From Oscheius sp. JU75 (lineage: Eukaryota; Nematoda; Chromadorea; Rhabditida; Rhabditidae): DNA of 64,000 nt. Both the position numbers and the translations under genes were made by a program. Position 1 is the first letter of the stretch; every line of letters starts with the position of its first letter. The DNA is taken from positions 11,160,001 to 11,224,000 of the forward strand of contig JASJZC010000005.1 in NCBI GenBank assembly GCA_037178855.1, written 5' to 3'. The notes below the pieces were generated by a model. The model saw only the letters and a program-made list of their open reading frames with translations, was not told the origin of the DNA and did not search any database. This document shows, piece after piece, positions 9,985 to 22,035 of this stretch.

Positions 9985-10690
9985 CAGCTTTGTGATCAGC
10001 GAACTCATAAGCCCTAACAGGTGTAAAAAAACAATGTCCTGACTACAGCGGGGATCGAACCAGCAATCCTAGGTGATGTTCGAGCTCCAGACAAGAGTGC
10101 TATAGTCTATTTCCAACGTCCAGCGGCACCTGAATTTGAACGCTGACGGCACAGCATTTGCGCGCGAACAAAAAATTCCAAATTTTCTTCATTTTCATTT
10201 TTCACACACTTTTTACAAATTCTGACAAAACCGAATTCTAGACATGCATAAACCTACTTGACAATAAATTTAGGGGAAATATCTAAGAAAAGCGTTGAAA
10301 ATGGCCAAAATATGAGAGCAGAGCCCCATTTTCGGCTTCCACGCTTTTTTAGGCGTTATTCTGGCAGATTTTTCTAAAAAATGGGTGTCAAGTAGATATT
10401 CTTAGACCCCGAATCCAATCCCAATGTTAAAACAACGAAAAAATGGCTGTAAACACTCAGAAATAGCGAAAGTTTTACAGTCTGAGCCCGGGCTACTGTA
10501 ATTTCCTCGCAAGACCTTTCGCATTCTACCTTTAAAGAATTCGTAAGTGCCGCTGGAGGTTGGAAATAGACTATATCCACTACGCCATCATAACCGGCGC
10601 ACCAGTACTGTCTCAGAAGTTTTTGACATGCGTGGTCGAATGCTTAGCGCACTTGTCCAGCAATTCGGGTTCAATTCCTCTAGAAACAAA
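9985..10690 (+). repeat. SINE, second subfamily, split by a MITE
   Basis: The left half has TTTGTGATCAGCGAAC and the inverse tRNA-like half GGGGATCGAACCAGCAATCC up to 10100. After the MITE, the right part resumes at 10574 with TATCCACTACGCCATCATA, then GTGGTCGAATGCTTAGCGCAC and a B-box-like GGGTTCAATTCC. The uninterrupted sister at 23470-23620 reads GTGCTATCCACTAGGCC across the junction, which proves continuity. Another partial copy is at 16630-16790. Confidence 0.8.
10103..10573. mobile_element. MITE family A, copy 2, inserted in a SINE
   Basis: A 471 bp element with inverted ends TAGTCTATTTCCAACGTCC / GGAGGTTGGAAATAGACTA, followed inwards by GCGGCAC / GTGCCGC. Subterminal AACCTACTTGAC and GTGTCAAGTAGA match copy 1. 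TA flanks both sides (10101-10102, 10574-10575). The empty target GTGC-TA-TCCACTA is read in the SINE at about 23581. Confidence 0.9.
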
Positions 10691-10728
10691 TATTTTTCCG
10701 GTTTGTTTCTGTCTATATGTCCACTCAC

Positions 10729-10886
10729 CGCTTCTCCAAGGGGACTCTTCCCAAACTTCTCAGGCTGCCAGGTTCCCGAAGGGATCTGCTCCTAAAGAAA
10801 GTATTCTTCCGGTAACGAGTGTTTCTTACTCCGCGTTCCTGTTGAGCTTCGTCAAGATAATTGTACTGTCCAGATCTGCTAGACAT
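10729..10886 (-). CDS. Small hydrophilic protein, paralogue of the gene at 11708 (5' part)
   Basis: Exon 1 encodes MSSRSGQYNYLDEAQQERG. A 38-nt intron follows, then EQIPSGTWQPEKFGKSPLG up to a donor at 10728. The plus-strand gene at 11708 begins MTDKAGDYTILDEIQEEEV-intron-QQIPSEKYGD, with the same G-Y-LDE-Q / QIPS spacing and intron position, so the two are divergent paralogues. The 3' exons are not found; the expected region holds the MITE-split SINE at 9985-10690, so the gene may be truncated or have a long intron. A perfect GTCAACATGTTGAC lies about 46 bp upstream of the ATG. Function unknown. Confidence 0.55.
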
Positions 10887-10931
10887 GTCGGTTAGCTGTG
10901 GCGGGAGTCTTTCGAAAGACAAGTAGATTGC

Positions 10932-10945
10932 GTCAACATGTTGAC
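10932..10945. promoter_or_regulatory. Perfect palindrome GTCAACATGTTGAC
   Basis: This is the longest form of the repeated motif. It lies upstream of the minus-strand gene starting at 10886. The core AACATGTT fits the CATG-centred sites bound by p53-like and Grainyhead-like factors, but no factor can be assigned from sequence alone. Confidence 0.5.
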
Positions 10946-11056
10946 TACAAGTACCACGTGACTAGAGGACCTCTTTCCCGCGATCGAAAGACCAAGAGAT
11001 GCATGTTTATTAGACACAAAGCTTTCGGAGAGATGTATTATGTACAGAGTATCAGT

Positions 11057-11484
11057 TTAGAACTCGTGGAGAGGATGGCTCTGGTCGAGGTTGCGCTCAA
11101 TCTGATGGCCGACACGGCTGGTCTCGTTGGAGATGTGTTCTCCCTCGCGGTCGAGCTGTCCCTCAACGCGGTGAGCAGCACGCTCGGTCTTTCCAACCAG
11201 ATGCTTGGCTCCCTGGGCAATCTCGTGGCCGACTTCCTTGACCTTATCGGCTCCCTTCTCAAGAATGTTGCGGTTCTGAAAGCTTGGAAGTTTAACGAGT
11301 TCGATAAATGCTCTCCAGGAGCTTCCAAAAGTTTGGCAAGTCAGTTTTACAGTACATAGCTTTGAAATTAAACCTATTTCCTCCATACTGTCAAAAACTT
11401 CAAAGAGATGCTTGGCAAGAATGGATTTTTCGCCAGGAAACATGAGACATAACTGGGAAAAAGTAGTAAACTCACATCGTTCAT
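11057..11484 (-). CDS. Small LEA-like/stress-type hydrophilic protein (MND-NRNIL form)
   Basis: Exon 1 is only MND, followed by an intron of about 200 nt. Exon 2 then encodes NRNILEKGADKVKEVGHEI and a charged, helical remainder ending HPLHEF. The protein has about 76 residues, rich in Lys, Glu, His and Gly, with no hydrophobic stretch. The GADKVKEVGHEIAQGAK run has an amphipathic 11-residue feel like group-3 LEA proteins; this is resemblance only. Paralogues start at 12398 and 12821 with the same three-residue first exon and N-R-x-L motif. TATAAATA lies on the minus strand at 11535-11542, about 50 bp upstream of the ATG. Confidence 0.75.
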
Positions 11485-11534
11485 GTTTAGTTGTAGTCGA
11501 ATGTGTGGACTGAAAATAGAGGCTCGCGCTGGCC

Positions 11535-11542
11535 TATTTATA
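11535..11542 (-). promoter_or_regulatory. TATA box of the 11057-11484 gene
   Basis: The minus-strand sequence TATAAATA lies about 50 bp upstream of the ATG at 11484. A relaxed palindrome copy (AAACATGTTGTTT, 11568-11580) lies about 30 bp further upstream. Confidence 0.7.
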
Positions 11543-11707
11543 CGCCGAGGGAAGGACAGACTTGCGCAAACATGTTGTTTTCACGTGCTGAAAGAGGGCT
11601 TTCCCAACCTCTAAAGAGAGTCCAGACGTCTGCTGTTTGTTTACGACAACACTGCGACCCTATATCAGAAGGTTCTCAATTCGAAAAGAACCATATAACG
11701 ACTAAAA

Positions 11708-12168
11708 ATGACTGACAAGGCTGGTGACTACACTATCTTGGACGAGATTCAGGAGGAGGAAGTTGTGAGTCAAGCAGATTACTCTAACGAAAGAGAGTTT
11801 CAGCAACAGATACCTTCGGAAAAGTACGGAGATACTGATCAGAATGTGAAGAGACGATGTGACCAGGTTGGTAAGAAAGAAAGTTAGAGAGACAAAGAGA
11901 CAGGGACAGATAAACAGAGACAGAGGGAGAGAAGGACAGAGGGGCAGAGGCATATACAATGTTTAATTTACAGGGCTGTAATCCCTGTGACTCTGGAATC
12001 TGTCACGGGTGCCAGAGTTGTCCGGAGCATACCCAGAAGAGATTTGACAACTCGACCGTCGACTACAACAGTGACAGAACTTCTGGTCAACGTTCCGGTG
12101 GTGGGTCCAGTGCCTGGACTATTCCTGCCCAAGAAGTCGAGGGTCGACTTCCTAGACAGCCATATTAA
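11708..12168 (+). CDS. Small Cys-rich hydrophilic protein
   Basis: Three exons: MTDKAGDYTILDEIQEEEV, then QQIPSEKYGDTDQNVKRRC, then after a purine-rich intron GCNPCDSGICHGCQSC and a Ser/Gly/Arg tail ending RLPRQPY. The protein is about 108 residues and has no signal peptide or membrane span. The third exon packs five cysteines plus a histidine in C-x2-C-x3-C-x2-C-x2-C, a likely metal-binding patch, though not a named zinc-finger class I recognise. The N-terminal half is shared with the minus-strand gene at 10729-10886. Introns are 39 and about 100 nt. Role unknown; neighbouring small TATA genes suggest an inducible set. Confidence 0.7.
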
Positions 12169-12397
12169 ACTACAATACTATTCTGTCCTCATATACCTAG
12201 ATTCTGCGTGCTAGTAAAATCTTTCAATCTACCAATTCTTACTCTCTCTCACTCTCCGTCTCTTATCCCTAGCCACAGAAATCACTCCGAATTAGCTCCT
12301 TGTTGACTGGTCGGAGCCCGAAAGCATGTTGATCTCGACTTGTACTTTTAGCGCAGTAAACACATAGGGATGTTTTCAGTCTACCCTCTAAGCAGCC

Positions 12398-12673
12398 ATG
12401 AACGATGTGAGTTAGTCATTTATAGCCATAGAACCCACTGCCTAGAATAGAACCCTTCTTCAAAAAGGTGTTGACAAGGTCGTGGACCTCGGACAGCAAA
12501 TCACCGAAGGAGCCCAAGAAATGTTGAACAAGGACAATGTGCCCGAGTCCGATCTCCACGAGGGATCGTTGGATTACGAGACGGCTGAAATTGTCAACAA
12601 GGCGAGAAGACCTGGCGCCAAAAGAGAACTCGAGGCTGATAAGTTGGACGAGGATCATCCGCAATACTTTTGA
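12398..12673 (+). CDS. Small LEA-like/stress-type hydrophilic protein (MND-NRTLL form)
   Basis: Exon 1 is MND. The intron is 44 nt, to the acceptor cctag at about 12450. The second exon encodes NRTLLQKGVDKVVDLGQQI and a charged remainder ending KLDEDHPQYF. The ending is almost that of the next gene (KLDGGHPQYF), and the start matches those of the 11057 and 12821 genes, so three paralogues sit within 2 kb. AAAGCATGTTGATC lies 64 bp upstream of the ATG. No signal peptide or membrane span. Function unknown. Confidence 0.75.
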
Positions 12674-12820
12674 TTGTTTTTCGAAATTTGAAATTAAATC
12701 TTCTGACAAGAATGTGCACTTTCGATCCCCCCTAAAGCCTTGTTTTCGAGAGCCTCAAAAGAGACCACAGGACATAAACACGCCATAAATAGCCGAGAGA
12801 GTTCTCATTCCGCAGCTGAC

Positions 12821-13109
12821 ATGAGCGACGTGAGTTTCTTTCCATTTCTTGTTCCTATTCCCACTTCCAACGTAAATTTGCATGTTTCAGAACAGAAACC
12901 TTCTTGAAATGGGCGTCGAAAAGGTCAAGGAAGTCGGTCATGAGATCAAGGAAGGAGCCAAGAAGTTGGCTCACAAGGCAGATGACAACAAAGAGCTTGG
13001 TGGCAGTCGCTTTGAGAGTCGACTGGACAGTGACGGAGAAAGAGTAGCCAGTGGAGACACCATCATTGATGCTAACAAGTTGGATGGAGGTCATCCTCAG
13101 TATTTCTAA
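12821..13109 (+). CDS. Small LEA-like/stress-type hydrophilic protein (MSD-NRNLL form)
   Basis: Exon 1 is MSD, then a 62-nt intron, then NRNLLEMGVEKVKEVGHEI, a Lys/Ala-rich helical part (EGAKKLAHKADDNKE) and a polar tail ending LDGGHPQYF. About 75 residues. An imperfect TATA (CATAAATAG, 12784-12792) lies about 30 bp before the start, and an AATAAAA polyadenylation signal follows the stop at about 13134. Compared with the 11057 copy, the KVKEVGHEI block is identical and the rest diverges, which suggests the block is the functional core. Confidence 0.75.
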
Positions 13110-13229
13110 TTGCAGTTTGTGAAATCTTTTGTAATAAAATCTTCTTGTCTCTCTGTTTCTCGATCTCTCTATTTCTCTGCCTCTCCGAGTAACATTCGTT
13201 CATGCGTTTTATTTCGTTTCACAACTCGT

Positions 13230-15733
<2,504 letters not shown>

Positions 15734-15872
15734 TCAAAAGCAGACTGAATCGATTCGGAAGAAAACAGATGGTTAGTCTCCGCTGTGTGCTATAGAGGAC
15801 ATGCTGTTGTTGTTTTTTACGGACTCAGAGAGACTGCCGCGTTCGAAAACATTGTTCTTTAGCTCTTCTGCG

Positions 15873-15890
15873 TTGACAACATGTTGATTC
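15873..15890. promoter_or_regulatory. ACATGT-centred motif upstream of malic enzyme
   Basis: TTGACAACATGTTGATTC contains the 10-base palindrome CAACATGTTG. It lies about 140 bp upstream of the malic enzyme start on the minus strand and about 220 bp upstream of the plus-strand gene at 16113, so it could serve either. Confidence 0.4.
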
Positions 15891-16053
15891 CTGTAATATG
15901 ATGAACCGTCTGTCTGTGCTTATTTCGAAACTATTGTCTTTGGAAGTTCGTGTTTTCTAAAAAACGTTCTCCTTATTGTCAATAAGCAGTCCCTCTGGCC
16001 AAAGTGCACTCACATGTCTGCTGTTTTCGTCAACACCAGTCGGTCACAAGCCC

Positions 16054-16061
16054 TATAAATA
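16054..16061 (+). promoter_or_regulatory. TATA box of the 16113 gene
   Basis: TATAAATA lies 52 bp before the ATG at 16113, the same spacing as for the 11057-11484 gene. CACATGTCTG lies about 40 bp further upstream. Confidence 0.75.
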
Positions 16062-16112
16062 GGAAGGACATTCCCGGCTGATCCAAGACTCTAGTTCTGA
16101 GCACAATCAACA

Positions 16113-16483
16113 ATGGCTGAAAAGGATTCTGATACTGTGAGCTTCCTTTTCTTGCCTCTTTGACTTGAAGTTTTAGCGCGGTTTCATTGGAAAGACTGCC
16201 GATGCTGTCAAGGAAACTTTTCATATGTGAGTTTACATAAATTTACTGTCGAAACACAGGTTTTAGCATCACCGGAAAGACTCCCGACCCCAGAGAGGAG
16301 GAGGAGCGCCGCGATATTCCCGTGGACATCTCTGAGAAGAGGGTGAGTTAGAATAACAATTCAAATGGTCATTTTTGTCGCAGATTCTAACCAAAAAGTG
16401 AAATCTTCCAGGTGACCGACTTCATGTACAATGACGAAGGTGACACACCATCTTCGGCAGCCATCAAAAATGCCATTTTGTAA
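16113..16483 (+). CDS. Small hydrophilic protein, four exons
   Basis: The exons encode MAEKDSDT, RGFIGKTADAVKETFHI, ITGKTPDPREEEERRDIP...SEKR and VTDFMYNDEGDTPSSAA...AIL, stopping at TAA 16481-16483. Introns are about 40, 40 and 69 nt, all GT-AG and in phase. The protein is about 75 residues, charged, and has no signal peptide or membrane span. The IGKTADAVKETF stretch resembles the short amphipathic helices of the other small genes here (compare LDKAKNVVHDAAETVKE in the next gene). It has a TATA promoter. Function unknown; grouped by layout and composition rather than by clear homology. Confidence 0.7.
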
Positions 16484-16499
16484 ATAGATTAATACCGGT

Positions 16500-16800
16500 T
16501 ACCGCAATAAACTTATTTTTTTCCAAGCTTTGTCTCTCTCTCTCTCTCTCTCTTTGTCTGTTTCTCGGTCTCTCTGTCTCTCTATGTCACTTTGTCTCTC
16601 ATTCCCTCTACTTTTGAAGCTGGATGGAGGTCAGGTTCGTGATCAGCGATCTCAAAAACGCACCCGTACCGTCTCGGAAAACTTTCCGCATGTGTTTTCG
16701 AGTGGCTAACGCGTTTGTCTGATGATCAAAAGGCCCAGGGTTCGTTCCTCGCCAAATACAAATATTTTTTCGGCTTCTGTGTCTCTGTCTCTCTGGGCAT
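16500..16800 (+). repeat. CTCTGT microsatellite next to a partial SINE
   Basis: TCTCTC/CTCTGT-type simple sequence (about 16530-16600) adjoins a SINE fragment (about 16630-16790) with GTGATCAGCGATCTC, TTCGAGTGGCTAACGCG and a B-box-like GGGTTCGTTCC. More CTCTGT repeat follows the fragment, showing the association between SINE and microsatellite. Confidence 0.65.
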
Positions 16801-16927
16801 CTTTTATATATTTGTCTCAAAAAGGGCCAAAAGATCAGAAGGGGGCCGGCTCAGACAACACAGAGTAGTAAACAGGTCCGAACAATTCAAATAGTCGGCT
16901 CTCCCTGGATCCGCAACGTCTCCAGCA

Positions 16928-17212
16928 ATGTCCGATAACGATCAGGTAACTTTTTCGCCCAAATTTTTCAAAATTTTCCGTTAAGAGAAGCATATTAGAT
17001 AAGGCTAAGAATGTGGTTCACGATGCGGCTGAAACTGTGAAGGAAAAGTAAGCTAAGTTGTCTGTTTCTTAGCCAATCGTATTTCAAGATTTGTGGGGGA
17101 TCGCCTAAATGATCAAGTCCAAGAAGATCACAGCCCAGCTCCAATGGACTTCAACGATGGAGGAGTGGAATACACGGATTCGAAGGGAGAAAAAATGATA
17201 CGTTTGCCGTGA
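16928..17212 (+). CDS. Small hydrophilic protein, three exons
   Basis: Exons encode MSDNDQ, RSILDKAKNVVHDAAETVK and FVGDRLNDQVQEDHS...GEKMIRLP, ending at TGA 17210-17212. Introns are about 42 and 41 nt. The protein is about 67 residues. The middle exon is a Lys/Ala amphipathic helix of the LEA-like or apolipoprotein-like sort, and the rest is polar. No clear TATA is seen within 60 bp. Part of the same group of small genes; function unknown. Confidence 0.65.
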
Positions 17213-17264
17213 TCTGATCAAGATAAAATGGCCAATAGAAACTTTATCTATATGTTGTCACTTT

Positions 17265-19583
17265 TCAACACATTCCCGCTCTAGCATTGGGCGTCCAGAT
17301 ATATGGCTGCTCGTCTTCAGCCTTCTTCTCGGCCACAGTCTTCCCAGTTCCGTCCTCGTTCGTCTCCTGCTCATCATACTTTCCGATCGGGTCATCGGAT
17401 TGGTTTTTGTCGTCCGAATTTTCCTTCTAAAGAATCTGTGATTAAGAATAGAAGACTATGGCTTACATCTTCCAGGTTATCATCCTTTTTCCCGTCCTTG
17501 TCCTTAGAGTCCTTACTCTCTTCTTTTTGATCTTCTTTCTCAGGTTTGCTCTTGTCCTGAACATAGACTCTTTGCTATCCAGAGCCAGTTCCTTACCTTT
17601 TTGGAATCTTCGCTCTCAGATTTACCTCCATCTTTCTCATTGTCACTCTTGATGACTTCGTTTTTGGAGTTGTCCTTTTCTCCTTTAGTCTCGTCTTTTC
17701 CAGTGTCAGCCTGTTCTTTGTCTTCTTCCTTGTCCGGATTGTCTTCTTCCTGTAAGTACAAGACATTTCATTGTCTGATCGGTACTTCTAGAGTCTCGGC
17801 TTGCTACTGTTTCATCCACATCTGACCGTTGAAATCAGCACGGAAAAAAAAGAGTTGGAAGAAACGCTTACGTTTCCCGTATCCTTCTCCGATTTTTTCT
17901 TTTCAGAGTCTTTCTCTGAAGCAGAACTGTTGCAACCATGTTCTGCCTTCTTTTCAGCAACTGTCTTTCCAGAACCGTCTTCGTTCAGTTCCTGCTCGTC
18001 ATACTTTCCGATGTCAGGGTAGTCGGAAGCTTCTTCTTGAGGTCCGTCCTCTTTCTTCCCAGAGTCTTTCTCTTTTCCAGGGCCGTCTTGGTCTTCAATT
18101 TTGTCGTTCTGCAATCTTTTCTGTCTAGAAAAAATACAATATACCTTCTTTGAAGAGTCTTCCTTCTCATTGCATTCAGTCGTGTCCTCGTTCTTCTTTT
18201 GATCCGACACGTCAGATTTTACAGAATCATTGGACTTGTCGCTCTTCTCTCCTTTACTTTCCTCTTTCTGAAAACGAGTCACTTCTTCACTATGTCCTTG
18301 CCCATACCTTTCCATCCTCTTTAGACTCACTTTTGTGATCATCTGCCTTTTTGCCTTCTGACTTTGATTCCTAGAAAGTCAAGCCTAACTAAAAATTGAG
18401 CGAAACTACCTTCTCCTCATATTTCTTCTCAGGTTCTGCTGTTTTGGTTTCTCTGGAGTTATTATCTGTCTTGTCCTTATCTTTGGAATCTTTACTCTCC
18501 GAAGAGCTTTCTTCCTGAAAACTGTTAGGTTAGGAACTTGCTTTTTTGTATGTTTTCAATGGCACTTTGAAAGCATGGATGGGCGGATACTAAAATTACA
18601 ATGCGGATCCATCTTCATTCGTAAAAAAGCAGATATCTACGGATGCGAATATCCGACCTATCCCCGTTTATATATATCTATAACTGTTAAACACAAAAAC
18701 TGACAGCTTTGCTGTCTCCTTTCTCGTGTGACTTTATATTATCATCACTGCTTGAGTTTCTCTTCTCTTTGGCATCTTTCTAAAAAAAAAAAGGGTATAC
18801 TCCTGAGAAGTCAACACTTTCACCATGTGTGGGTTATTTACAAACTAAAAGTACTTACATCCTTGCTGTCTCCTTTGTTATTAGTTTTTGAGCTCTCTAC
18901 TTTGGAAGAACCGTCTCTCTGAATGTAAAATGCAATAGAATTGCTTAGATCCATACCTGTTCATCTAATTTCTGACCTTCTTTAGCCTTATCTGGTTTAC
19001 CAGAATCTTCAGTCTTTTCCTCAGTACCCGTCTCACTTAACTCGTCTTCTTGTTGGCTATCGTCGTTGCTGTCTTCTACCTCGTGACTTTCAGAATCCTC
19101 GAATCCGGTGTCTTCCTGAAACAAGAAGTTTTTCGAATTATTGGCTTGAAAAGCTACCTTTTCAGAGTCCTCTTTCCCGGTCTGTTCTTCCTGCTTCTGC
19201 TGTTCCTCTAATCGTTCTTGAGTCTGCTCAACAGACTATAAAGTTTCGATGAGTTTTCAGAATTAGAACCTACCCCTTCCCCAAGAGGACTCATACCCGT
19301 AGTCTCTGCTTCCCAGTCCATCGGAGGCACAACTTTCTGAATTTTCATGTCAAAAAATTATACCCGGAAAAGGTCTGACTGGGCCGGGCCGAAACTCAGC
19401 AGACAGAGTGCGCACTGGATAACGGCTTTCACGGGTCAGAATTTTATTTTATTACTTTTCGATTGGCGCCGAAATGACCGATTCCTCTTGCACATCAAGA
19501 GTGCTCCACTCAATTAAACAACTCACGCAGCTCCACTGTTGAAGCTCATCCAAAATGGTAAAGAATCCAGAGTTGCTGGCCAT
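17265..19583 (-). CDS. Acidic/Lys-rich disordered repeat protein
   Basis: A likely first exon, MASNSGFFTILDELQQWSC, is followed by about 12 exons of extreme composition (Glu, Asp, Lys, Ser, Gly) separated by short introns, ending PYIWTPNARAGMC before TGA at 17265. A block of about 25 residues occurs twice: GKYDEQELNEDGSGKTVAEK (about 17950-18010) and GKYDEQETNEDGTGKTVAEK near the C-terminus (about 17310-17380). It has no membrane span or recognised domain and is probably intrinsically disordered. AAACATGTTGTTT lies about 75 bp upstream of the ATG. The long runs of exons ending in Lys before GT suggest growth by exon duplication. Function unknown; a chaperone-like or desiccation role would be speculation. 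Confidence 0.65.
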
Positions 19584-20298
19584 TGTTGATATGGTATTGA
19601 AACGAAAATGGAATTGTTAAAACTGGAATGTTCCGCAGCTGTTTTGGTCCAATACGTAAACATGTTGTTTTGAAGGAATGCCAGGACACGCGGTCTTTTG
19701 TGAAAACAATGACGTTGAGACAGGGCGACAGGCTGGAAACGTTTATTGTTTACTTGAACTTTTTGAAGAAGAAAAGGACCGAAAATGTCAAAACTAGTCG
19801 TCTTACAATTTTAAAATGCTTTTAAAACTGTCGCAGTTTTGCGTACCTTGAGAAGAAGGCCAAGTACCCAGAGGTTCTGACTATACCATTTTTCTCTGCA
19901 AACATCAAATTGAGCTCGGTCAATATAGATATGATGGCTCCAATAGCCCAAAACCTATGAAAACACCTATAATATTATTCTAACAAAACCCATGTAAACG
20001 ATGAAATCTTGGGTCCGAAAGCTAAATGCACACATTTTGGACTGCACGAGATGAAAATAAAAAGTTGCACCCAGTATGCAAAGGTTTGATGCTCAAATGA
20101 GGAAGAGCAAGATTGTAAACAGAGTACTTCAAACCCGGATGATATCCTACCATCAGAGTTGATACAAGATACAAGAAGATTAATCCCCTGTCTAGCGTGA
20201 AGCTAAGACAGATCAAAACTATTCCCTATTACCCTCGCTTCACGATCCAGGAGGACAATAACAAATTTACTATTTACTATTAACTGCAATATCACGTC
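19584..20298. other. Intergenic region with weak minus-strand candidate exons
   Basis: On the minus strand about 19840-19950 translates to a partly hydrophobic segment (FWAIGAIISILTELNLMF) and about 20060-20215 to LDRGLIFLYLVSTLMVGY. They could be exons of a small membrane protein, but I could not join them in phase. The upstream palindrome copy at 19656-19670 belongs to the 17265-19583 gene. Confidence 0.3.
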
Positions 20299-20314
20299 TT
20301 GGCCGAGAACAGAT

Positions 20315-20538
20315 CTAAAGATGTATCCTCTTCTCAGCCCCAAGAAGCTTCTGGAGGCTGTCGTGTTCCTTCAATCCGTCAGTTTCGTTCTTTTCCTGAC
20401 TCTCTGATTGATCCATCTGTCGAGAGCGGCTATCCCGATCACCAGTCGTCTACAACGACTTCGCCGTCTTCTATGCTGTTAAGAGAGCCAGTGTCAAAGT
20501 TCGAGAAACAGTTTGACTTGCCACTTGGCAATAACTAA
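20315..20538 (+). CDS. Candidate C-terminal exon of a polar protein
   Basis: After a possible acceptor (gagaacag at 20314) there is a 75-codon open frame rich in Ser, Pro and Gln (KDVSSSQPQEASGGC ... KFEKQFDLPLGNN) ending at TAA 20536-20538. Composition is protein-like and unlike the surrounding AT-rich DNA. No upstream exon or ATG is found, so it may be a fragment. No family is recognised. Confidence 0.35.
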
Positions 20539-21523
20539 CAGACAATACAGTGCGCGTTATAACAATAAAAGCACACCAACAAGGCTATCATATTCAAGGA
20601 CAGAAGCGCACTAAGAAAGCCTGTTATGTGGAGTATATTGATTGTTTGACATTCAAGCCTGAAAAAAGTGGCCGGGAATATAGAGTCTGGTTTTAACAAT
20701 GTTCTGCAAGGTACCTTCAACGTGTCCTTATTGTCTTACCACAATCTTATTGTATTCTCTTTCTATCAAGTCTACGATTGGGCACGAACTAGTGTCCCAC
20801 TTTGACTCAAAGCATTGAAGTTCACAGCTAGGCTCTGAACTTTGAACTAAGGTTTTGAATTCGATCCTTTTAATTAATCTGAGGTAGCTGTAAGAAGGTT
20901 AAATGTGATTAACCTTGTCAAAGTGGTCCATTTTTCTTCAAGGCTAGCGGTATAGAGCTTAAACTCCTTGATCTGGTCGACGATCAATTTCAGAGGCTCT
21001 GTCAGCTGGAAGTTTGGTACTTTGTTTCTCACAGTCACTAATTTCAGTTTTCGGTCTTGTGTTTTGCCAAACAAGAATTGATATCATCCCACTGTTCAGG
21101 AAAAAGCGCAAATTGGTGAGGAAAGTTTCCTCACGCGGTGGGACCAACTTACAAACCAAGACGGTGGTAGCAATTTAGCCAAAGAGGTGTCTGTGTACAC
21201 AATTTTTCGGGCTTAACGAGTCCGGCGAGGAGCATAACTAGCTACAAAAGTGGCTTCTCTTTATTGTACAGTCAACTCTCGATATAGTAGATACCCGATA
21301 TAGTAGACTTCACCATATAGTAGACAAATTTAGTGCGAAAAACGAAAAAACACCCTTTTTCAGTATATTGTGACTCTCGATATTTGATAATGTTGACAAG
21401 TGCGTATGTTGAAAGGCAGAAGAGGAACAGTGATGTAATCCCTATATGGATGGGTAGGATGAGGGAGACGATTTTCAGAAAACGATTGCCTGAACATTGG
21501 CTGCTTCGGAAATTAGACACAAA

Positions 21524-21555
<32 letters not shown>

Positions 21556-22035
21556 TCTCTCTGTTCCTCTGTCTCTCTGCCTTTCTGTCTCATATATCTT
21601 TCTACATCATAAGTTTTCACTCACTTTCAGCACCAAAATAGATGTGTCACAGCAAAATAAGCGCAATCCTGAGCCAATCTGGGCAGTCGCGGCCCTGTAC
21701 GAATCTTGATAGGACGAAACAGAGTAGGAGAGAGATCCTCATCGTGACTTCTGATAACAGGCCACTGGCCTCAAACGAGTGGATGAAGCAGCAAAACACA
21801 GTTTAAATGACTTTTTCAGTCTGCCCTTCTTTCCGGTAAGCCATATAATATTTCGCCGCGACGGTATAGTTGGAGATTTCCTCGAATGTGTTCTGGAAAA
21901 AGATAAGTATAGAAACAATTTGCTACTGATAACAGATAAGTTTGTCAGCTTCGACTGTAGACTTTCTGCATTGTCATCATCCTTTCCAAGTTCGGAAAGC
22001 AGTAATCCTTCTGCCGCTAAGGCTTCTTCGATCCT
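20539..22035. other. Gene-poor region with fragments and a transposon end
   Basis: TACAGTGCGCGTTATAAC at 20545 matches the terminus of MITE B, but no partner end is seen. On the minus strand 20874-21065 encodes a helical stretch (KVPNFQLTEPLKLIVDQIK ... LITFNLLTATSD) ending in a stop; it could be the last exon of a gene whose upstream exons I cannot place. 21270-21360 is a pogo/Tigger-like terminal repeat. 21520-21590 is CTCTGT microsatellite. Confidence 0.4.
21270..21360. mobile_element. Pogo/Tigger-like terminal repeat fragment
   Basis: TACAGTCAACTCTCGATATA begins the fragment, followed by GTAGATACCCGATATAGTAG and further ATAGTAGAC units. The form CAGT-x-ACCCTCGATATA is typical of pogo/Tigger elements. 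No opposite end and no transposase were found. Confidence 0.4.

Noticed and set aside
21520-21590. CRISPR-like regular repeats
   Set aside because: CTCTGT tracts are uninterrupted microsatellite with no unique spacers, and the window is eukaryotic.
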